DNA from: Paralichthys olivaceus
Taxonomy: Eukaryota; Chordata; Actinopteri; Pleuronectiformes; Paralichthyidae
Length of the DNA: 64,000 nt
Direction: 5' to 3'
NCBI RefSeq assembly: GCF_024713975.1
Contig: NC_091093.1
Span: forward strand, 3,782,001-3,846,000
Shown: piece by piece, positions 41,803 through 64,000 of the stretch
How positions within the stretch are numbered: the stretch's first letter is position 1
Layout: each line of letters opens with the position of its first letter
Notes under the pieces: generated by a model
What the model was told of the DNA's origin: nothing
Database searches by the model: none
What the model saw: the letters and a program-made list of their open reading frames with translations, nothing else
Translations under genes and position numbers: made by a program

Positions 41803-43903
41803 CCCAAATTCATGTGACTGAATATGGTGACACTCATAGACTCTCCTTATCAAAATCTTTCAAATTTCAGCCAGGAAAAGATCTTTTGGCCTCATTACCA
41901 CTGTAAAGAAAAGTTAACCTCTATCTGCTCCCCTCACTTCAAGCACACCAAACTACCTCACATGCACACACACACACACCCAAAAGCATGTCTATATATG
42001 GTTATGAGGGCCAATACCATCATTTTGAGGACATTTTGACATTGTGAGTGCATTTTGGCTGGTCCTCACAAATTACAAATTAAATTGACTTTTTGAGAGT
42101 TAAGCCTTGGTTTTAGGGTTAGGGTTAGGGTTGGGAATGCACTATGTCAATGAGTGTCCTAACAGCTATAGAGAGACATGCGTGTGTGTGATTGGTGATC
42201 CATTCAGAGCCAGTCAGAGATGTCATGCCCTTTAAGCAGAGGCTTCCAGATCAGCTGAAATCACCATAGTCCATCATTCAGGTTACATCAGCGAAACCAG
42301 CTTTTGCAGCACATTACCCGGTCAACCACATTATATACATGGATAAAATAGGGATGATTCCTTCACATATAGCTTACATGGCAAAGCTCAAGACTGACCG
42401 GCACAGTCCTGATCTATCTAGGAATTCCCTCTAAATCATATAATCATATGCCATAAGAAACCAAGTGGGGTTAGCATCTCCAAAGAAAATCTGAAACAGT
42501 TGATAAGCCGGTTATCACCACAAAATCAGCATATAGTCTCTAAACCTGTTATTTTAGGTATATTGCATCTATTAATTGTGCTTTTAAATTCACGTATTGA
42601 ATGCTGTAATGAGATTTCCGATAAGGCCCATGCTGTGCAAATTGAAATTTTTCAAATCTTCAAGTTTCCTGATGTTGATGTTTCCTGATTTTGTTGCATT
42701 GAGTCCAAATGTTGCCTATTGACTAATTCTAAAGTTAAAAACATGCATAAGCCAGGCATGAACACTGTGGTTCACTCTGCATACTTCCCTAGACACTAAG
42801 TTATTTTGAGTGCATGTATGGCAAATATAGCAACATGTTGTGCACTATATGAACCAGTATTGTGCACTCAGAATGGTCGACCTATTTGGATGTTAGAATT
42901 CTTCAAAAGGTTTTATCAAGTCTCTGAAGAGAAGTGAAGAAGAGAGAAGATAATTAAGGACAAAAATTGGCTGCTGCATGTTTGAAAAAAAATGTGGCTT
43001 TTCACTCAGATGATGCACAGACTTAAAATGCTACAAAATAGCTCATTTTGAATCCATGTCCCAGTGTTGACGTCTGTATTGCTCAGGCAGATGCAGTAAA
43101 TTATGGAAGCAAACTTCATTTGTTAAAAAGAGTGCTAATAGGTGCCATTAATTTCAAAAGCCAAGATATTTCTGCTTCCATTACACCATTCCATAATTTC
43201 GGACCCACTCTCAGATCCCAGCACTGGCTGACTGTTAACTTAAACTGAATAAAGTTGTTCCTCATTTACCTGTACCTAACTTTGAGCACTATGACAAAAT
43301 CACCCTTTCCCGGGGGCTTGGTCACCATGGGAACATGCTCACAATGACTTAACATGGCGATGTTGAGTAGGTATCAAATTAAGAACAATTTAATTTGTCT
43401 TCTAAGGAGCAACATATTATGCAGCAAAAGAATACAACAGTCGTTTTCACACATGAACTCTGGTGAATGCCTACAAAATGGGGTCTGGAAGCTGTGGACA
43501 TACAGTTGGACATAAACTTAAAAACAAAGCCTCCTGTTGTTCCCTAAGTCAACATTAAACCAACCTCTACAACACTGAACATAAAGGACAGTAGTTGTTT
43601 AGCGACCTGAGGTTCCAGGGGTTTGTGATACCAACTCCACTAACTCTGCCTTGCAGAGTCATGTGTATAGCAGTGCTCCTTTGTCACTGGTGTGAGAACC
43701 GTGTCATGGTAAATACAGTATGTTACCATGTGTAACTCTAACTTACATTGCTTAAATTAACATTACATTCAACACTAGTGAGTCAAAAGGCACTCACTAA
43801 TTAAAACCTGCAACCTATTGAAAAGGTACATTCAATTAATGGAGAAATAAAATCAAGTTTTCATGATTGTTGCTTGCAACTGTCAGTCAACAGCACATTC
43901 GTT

Positions 43904-43913
43904 TTTATTTATT
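43904..43913 (-). terminator. mtfmt poly(A) signals (two overlapping AATAAA)
   Basis: TTTATTTATT on the + strand gives overlapping AATAAA hexamers on the minus strand, about 150-160 nt after the mtfmt stop codon. They imply a short 3' UTR. Confidence 0.6.
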
Positions 43914-44064
43914 ATTTAAGTATAGAGTTCATTAATACAGTAAACGTACTGTAGATGCACATGTCTTAAAACAGACAAGAGCAACAACTTCACTCCAGCA
44001 GATTCCATTAGGTGATGTCTTGTCTGCAGTGTTCACGTCCCAGAATAAAATTACTGTCGTAACA

Positions 44065-47000
44065 TCACGACGTTGAGTTTTCTCTCATCGGCTGTGCTGC
44101 AGTTCCACCTTTTCTACTAAGAAACTGTCCTTGAGCTGTCTGATGCAGGTAGCCATTGTAGAAGTCAGCTGCTGTCAGTCTTTTTTTCAGGAGCACTGCC
44201 TTGAAACCCACCCAGCCGTCCTGGAACAGGGAACACACGTCAACACCGATGACTACTATCAGGATGACATACGGTAAAACATTCTGTGCAAGTGGAGTAG
44301 AGAGGGTCAGGTTTGTGTCATTGTGAGTACTGAAGGATTTGGACAAACGGTGAACGGAGTTGGACAGACCTTACAGCAGACAGCTAAAGTATTGGACTCC
44401 TTCTGATAGGTCACTGAGCCGGGAACTGGTTTCCTCTTTTGATCTGCAAACAACATGTGAGTGATATATGACAGCTCAGGGTCATGGATCTTAGGACACA
44501 TGTTAATGTCATGGCACAGGATATACACAGCACTTGCATGTGAAATGTCAATGCCACCCAGCCTCGCACTGTCTGTGTTCCACATCACACACACAGCATT
44601 CTTCTAGGGCACTTCAGAGACCTCATGGTTTGTGTCAGGAATGTTTCAGACACTTTCAGGGGAATTGTTCTATTTTCCCCCCACAGGCTGGAGAATCAAA
44701 TTGAACTTGTCTTTAATTCAAGCTTGTGGTTTGATTGCGTGTTTCTTGCTGCAGTGGTCTATGTGAACCCAGTTGATTGCTCTGCTAAAGACATTCGAAA
44801 TGGTATTTTTATTATTAGCTCAACAATGTTGCTTCTTGTTTGTACTGGGGATAAGAGTTTGAAACGATTCACCATTAACCTGATCAGTAACCTGATACAG
44901 CACACAGAAAGAACAAATATGTATAAAATAACCCCCACCTCTACAAACTGTGCTACTCAATTCTATTGTGGGATCATCCTCTAATGCACCTACAGTGCTG
45001 ATGCAGACACGTGTTCCACAACACACAATAGTTTCCTAGCTTTGAGTCTCTAAAGGGTTTTGATCATATTCAGGTTCTATATAGGAAACATAAGGTAAAC
45101 TTGTTACTCATACCTGTAATTAAATGATTGGAACTGTTTGTCTGCCTGTGTTGAGAATTTTTGAGTGCTTACAAAAATGTTCCACTTTTACTGTGACCTG
45201 CCTTCGCAGGGGTTCAAATACATGTTTGATATTTTAACATCCATGTAAAAAAAGTACTCATGAGGTGCTGGTTGAATGGTAAATGTCAGTATTTATACAT
45301 TTTCAGTCTTATCAACCAATTAAAGCCTGTTGCTGCACAAATTGCATTAGCCAATTTACCCACATTTATACAGCTATCGTATACCGAGCATTATCCTGTT
45401 CTCATCCTTCCTTTTAATGTAATGCTTTCGATAATAAAGAATTAAAAAAGTATAAAACTGGTTTCATCAAACCTACCTGATAATGAAATGTGACATTTTC
45501 CTACAAATTCAAGAAGTTTTATTGTCCTGCCCATCCACATGGTCCTCAATGGAATCTGATGGCAGAGAGGAGAGAGAATTGTTACAGTGAGACAGTCAAA
45601 AATGAACTCGCTCTGTTACCACCAGGAGTAAGTTCTTCACAGAGCTGCTGAGAGAATAATTTACTAAGGAGCTGAGAAGACATCAAATGGATCAATGGTC
45701 TTAAACCTTCATCATTGACCTCAGGTTGTTTAGTGAATACAGTCACATATGAGTTCTCCTTACTCGCAATCCGATTGCACGATACAGGCAGTCGATTTGG
45801 TCACACGTCTGTTCCTCCCACACCATCCAGCTCATGGAGCCATTGATTTTTGGGGCTGTTGGAGGAAATAAAGTTGTAATTGGGATCATTTCTCTTGAAA
45901 GATGTTTGCTATAACTGTTTCTATGTAGTTCAGGCCTACATACCAAAAGTTGCACCTGTCTTGCTTTGCTCCGTTTTATGTGCCATTCTCTCAGACAGTG
46001 TCCTCAACGTATCGATGAGCTGCGATCGAGAATACAGATACAGAAACTCTGTGATCACTCTGTTAGTAAGTGGAAACATTTTTATTCTGCTCCATCTACT
46101 CACCAGATGTGCTCCCTTTTTGGCTAGGGCAGCTCCAAGCTCCTCAGCAGTGCAGTTTTCAGGGACCTGATGGAGCTCCTGGTTGAGAATGGGGCCCACA
46201 TCAAACCTGGGATGTGAAGATGTTTTTTAGTCCATTTAAGGGGGAAAAAGAACCAGGAGGGAACACTGAGAGCTTGTCCCTCTGCTTTACCTGTGAGGGC
46301 GGATTTGCATGACGGTGACTCCAGTCACAGTGTCGCCATGCAAAATGGTGTGGAAGATGGGTGCTGGACCTCGCCACCTCGGCAGTAGGCTGGGGTGAAC
46401 GTTCAGAATCCCACTGCAAAGACAAAGCATGTTCACAGTGCGAGAGAAACATTCAAACATCTCCTTGATATAAATTAGAATATGTACTCAGCTTAATTTG
46501 TACATAATCTTACAATATAACAACCAGTATTATTATTGCTAATGCAGATAGTAGATGGTTAAAAAGGACACTGAGCTGGATTTATGTTTCTTTTGTCAGA
46601 TGATATCACATTAAATAATAAGGATTTTCTACCCACGAAGTAAATTCATTTAGAATGACAGCTGGTTAATATGTAATCATTATGGTCTGTGATTAAATCA
46701 CTACTTAATCCTCATTCAGATTGTGGAGTGTGTGTGTAGTCTAGGTGGGGACATCAGAATCGGGAAAACAACCTTCTCTCATCGGTAACTTTTTGTGTAC
46801 TCAATATATATAATAAATCAATATATTATATAATATAGATTAACCATATAACCGATGATACAGCAGAGCTCTTATCATTAACAAAGAACATATTTACCCA
46901 ATTTCATGTTGTTCATATGCTTTACTGTGCAGAGAGGTGGCTACAAAAAATACCTGGAAATTCTAATATGGATGCAGATCATTTTCACACAAGAAGTGTG

Positions 47001-48275
47001 TTCTGAAATGTAGATGGCTCAGTGTGGACATGTAGTTTGAGATCTATGTCATTATTGAGTGGTGTAATCATAATTACACCAAAGGTTGGAAATACTAAAA
47101 TAAAACCACTGTTTTCTTAAATCTTTTCTAAAGTTTTCTTTAAAGCTTGAATAAGTGACCTCCACAGCACAGCAACAGTCCAAACAAACCACTGAGAGAT
47201 AAAAACAAGTACTCACTATGGAAACTTGTTGATGAGCTTCTCTTGGAGTAAACAGCCAAAAGACACTACCACCCCAACATCAAACCGTCCGTCCACATTG
47301 TCCGGGGGCCACCTGAGGACCGGGAGGTGGTTCTGTTGAGCAAACCTCGTCACTGGGACATCAGCAGACAGAGTGACAACCTCAAGGGACTCCACTATAT
47401 TTTCACTGGAGCTCCTACAAACAGAACATGGAGGTTAATTATTATACATTCACTTCCTTTAGTCCAGTGGTTCTCAAACTTTTTCTGACACGCCACCCCC
47501 TTTGGAGGAAGAAGAATCTCTCTTTCCCCCCCAGGGGGCGCGCCACACAGTTTGAGAATCACTGCTTTAGTCCAACATGATGAATAAGGAGTCCCTCACT
47601 CCTCCTGGAATGAGGAGTGAGGGAATTTTTAAAGCTCCTTTATCTGATGTCTTCCAAGATGATTTTAATTGTTTTGTTGTTGTAAATGTATATTTGAGCT
47701 CAGATCTCACTTGAAAAAGAGATTTTAATCACAACAACGACTGATTAAATCAAGATTAAAATCTATTGTCATCTTTTACCCAAAGTTTGAGGAGACTGGG
47801 AGAAAGATCTGAACATAATTTCAACTATATGAATAATAAAAATGGAAATGGGCTTACTTAAAGATTACTCCAATAAGCAGACTTAAAATAGTAAATATTG
47901 TCTGAACACAAGGAAGTGTGCAATAGTTTTATACAGTATCAGCATCAAACAGGTTATTACACATTTAACATAACTGTATAATAATAATAATAATCAGTAA
48001 AGCAATAAGTCTAGTAAAGCCTAACACACTGTGCCACTGTTGGAGGCCTCCTGTGTGAGCTGTGATTCTCACCTGCTGGCTGTGAGGACTTTCAGAGACT
48101 CCACAGCAAAGTGATCAGAACCAAAGAACAGGAGTCTCCACGGAGGTCCTGATGTTGACATGCATCTGTAGACCCGCCGCTGCCTCCCCTCGACTCCTCC
48201 TCTCAACCCGGTGGGAGCAGAGCAGAGCTGGAGGATCCTCAGGGCCGCTCCGGTTCGTCTGCTGTTCGGCCACAT
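44065..48275 (-). CDS. mtfmt: Mitochondrial methionyl-tRNA formyltransferase, complete, 367 aa
   Basis: Transfers a formyl group from 10-formyl-tetrahydrofolate to initiator Met-tRNA in the mitochondrial matrix. Coding exons in transcript order: 48073-48275, 47217-47414, 46291-46413, 46104-46206, 45944-46019, 45764-45855, 45477-45555, 44370-44443 and 44065-44220 (TGA 44065-44067); 1104 nt, 367 residues (human 389). The ATG at 48273-48275 opens an Arg-rich, Asp/Glu-poor stretch (MWPNSRRTG...) that fits a mitochondrial presequence; GTG codons lie further upstream but no ATG in frame nearby. [12 protein letters not shown] begins the formyl-transferase fold. [16 protein letters not shown] holds the catalytic Asn138 and His140, and FDVGP supplies the expected Asp177. 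The C-terminal tRNA-binding part has WEEQT, LYRAIG and [15 protein letters not shown]. Head to head with vps35. Confidence 0.97.
47457..47572. mobile_element. 100-bp hAT-type MITE with perfect 8-bp target duplication, in mtfmt intron 1
   Basis: Element 47465-47564 begins CAGTGGTTCTCAAACT and ends AGTTTGAGAATCACTG, giving inverted repeats with one mismatch. It is bordered on both sides by CTTTAGTC (47457-47464 and 47565-47572). CAGTGGTTCTCAA ends and 8-bp duplications are the hallmark of hAT elements of the Charlie/Tip100 kind. The core is GC-rich, with CCCCCCCCAGGGGGCGCG. Confidence 0.93.
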
Positions 48276-49469
48276 GCTCACACCAGCTGCTGCTTCCGCT
48301 CATAGAAAAACCCCGATCAGTCCAAATAGTAATTGATGAAACCGAAGAGGTTTTTGTAGCAGAAGTGGATTTGCCCTAAGTGTGTCGACATAGGGGGCTG
48401 ACATGTTTTTCACCGATACTTCCGCCCCCGTCTTCTTCGTGAGGGATCCCTGGCGGTAGACAAACAATCTTACTGCCACCATCTGGATGAGCTGAACACT
48501 GGCCTCCTGGTATTCACGAATTAGTCTTATTTTAGTCAGTAAAATATAATGAAATTAAATTAAATGAAATATATAATCATCATCATTAGAATTATTATAA
48601 CAATGATAATTGAAGTAGAAGAATATAGTTAAGAAATCAAGCCCTAGTCCTTTTAATTTGAACTTTATTATTATAATGAACTTATTTTATGATTCATTTC
48701 TTTCTTTCTTGCCTCACATTATTTTGGTTTCATGTGTGTTTCTCTCCCGCTGACCAGGAGTTGTCTCAATTTCGTTATTTGTCACCGTCAGAACGTTGGA
48801 CAAGAAACACAGGTCAGCTCAACAGCACAATGAGATGCAACAGAGAGAAGAACATTTAAACCACGTCACTCAAGTAAAAGAGCTCAAAGCTACAAAACAA
48901 AACAAATGCAATCCTGTAAACATTAGAGGACGGGGGTGTAAAACCCAAGTGACAAGTGAATACTGTATGGAGATATGTGTGTGTAGTTATTGCAGATTTT
49001 CCAGAGGTGAGTACACAAACAGAGCTACTAGGCAGGTGTATGCAGAGGATGTATGTATTTACACGGCTGCACCTGCTCCTTTGTTCACATGCAGTATCTT
49101 GATCTTAGTGCCATATTGTTGGGACATTTGAAAATTGTTCAACAATAAAAAAGGTTGAAGTTCCTGACTTGTAAGGGTGGCGTGCTGACGTCAGGTTCCT
49201 TGTATATATGTATATATATATATATAAATATATGTCTATGTTAGATCACAGCTGTGTTTTCCTGTGTCACACGTGTGGTTGGCTCTCCAGCAGTCAACAT
49301 GTGTACAGATGTTCAGCTCAGTTCACGCATATACATCCTGGCCACAGTGGAGCCGAGGCCACGCCTGGTCTGTGATGTGCTGCTGGCTGAGAGCGGACCG
49401 TGAAGGCACCGTGAATGTGGGTCACATGACAGGCCAGCCTCTCCGACTGATCCACCACAGCTAACAATC
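48276..49469. promoter_or_regulatory. Shared upstream region of mtfmt (-) and vps35 (+)
   Basis: About 1.2 kb between two start codons facing apart. mtfmt side: an ETS-type ACTTCCGC near 48418-48425. vps35 side: a perfect palindromic CRE TGACGTCA (49186-49193), an AT-only run near 49200-49235, and GTCACATGAC (49421-49430). The middle (48500-49150) is AT-rich with no gene seen. Confidence 0.5.
49421..49430 (+). promoter_or_regulatory. CLEAR-like / MiT-TFE E-box just upstream of vps35 start
   Basis: GTCACATGAC differs by one base from the palindromic CLEAR consensus GTCACGTGAC bound by TFEB/TFE3/MITF, and contains the CACATG core that MITF also uses. It lies 40 bp upstream of the ATG, in the 5' UTR or core promoter. 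Confidence 0.45.
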
Positions 49470-63953
<14,484 letters not shown>

Positions 63954-64000
63954 GTAGGACTCCAAAAGAAATCTGTTCCAAGCTGTTGTTTTAAACCTCA

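Larger units (their letters stand above)
35744..44064. other. celf1 5' region and celf1-mtfmt spacer
   Basis: No conserved protein-coding exon found. It contains a MITE (36757-37765), two SINEs (39322-39566, 41586-41802), a CpG-rich block (40020-40630), telomere-like short repeats (39690-39840, 42116-42135) and mtfmt poly(A) hexamers (43904-43913). Remaining stretches show nothing I can name. Confidence 0.6.

Noticed and set aside
48279..48303. Upstream GTG or other non-ATG starts for mtfmt
   Set aside because: The in-frame codon upstream (GTG AGC ATG) is not a usual vertebrate start; the ATG at 48273-48275 gives a normal mitochondrial presequence.

Overview
This is vertebrate nuclear DNA, almost certainly from a ray-finned (teleost, probably percomorph-like) fish. 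Long CA/GT microsatellites, short non-autonomous DNA transposons, tRNA-derived SINEs and GT-AG introns of modest size surround five genes whose exons translate into very conserved vertebrate proteins. There are no bacterial, viral or CRISPR features.

Layout: (1) 1-2563, plus strand: last exons of a gel-forming secreted mucin (MUC5/MUC2 type) ending in a C-terminal cystine-knot domain; the 5' part lies outside. (2) 4405-11083, minus strand: complete tollip in 6 coding exons. Mucin next to TOLLIP repeats the human 11p15.5 order (MUC2-MUC5AC-MUC5B-TOLLIP). (3) About 11.1-19.6 kb: a long microsatellite-bearing stretch, part of which is probably the celf1 3' UTR. (4) 19629-35743, minus strand: celf1, an RNA-binding protein with three RRMs, with two alternative N-termini, a tandem splice acceptor and a candidate 21-nt microexon; a CpG-rich block near 40.0-40.6 kb may be its upstream promoter and first non-coding exon. 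(5) 44065-48275, minus strand: complete mtfmt (mitochondrial methionyl-tRNA formyltransferase) in 9 exons. (6) 49470 to the right edge, plus strand: vps35 (retromer scaffold), 16 coding exons, with only the last roughly 58 codons beyond the window. mtfmt and vps35 are head to head, about 1.2 kb apart.

The genes do not form one pathway. tollip and vps35 both act in endosomal sorting, the mucin is a secreted barrier protein, celf1 controls splicing and decay of mRNA, and mtfmt serves mitochondrial translation initiation.

The most interesting signals are in the introns: a U12-type (minor spliceosome) intron in vps35; a 21-nt in-frame microexon candidate in celf1; UG repeats, which are CELF1's own binding motif, abutting celf1 splice sites and probably lying in its 3' UTR; a TTAA-flanked MITE family with six copies in the window; a 100-bp hAT-type MITE with a perfect 8-bp target duplication; and a MiT/TFE (CLEAR-like) motif 40 bp upstream of the vps35 start codon. 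I did not find a previously undescribed multi-gene system. All exon boundaries come from reading frame, splice consensus and remembered family sequences, not from transcripts or alignments.
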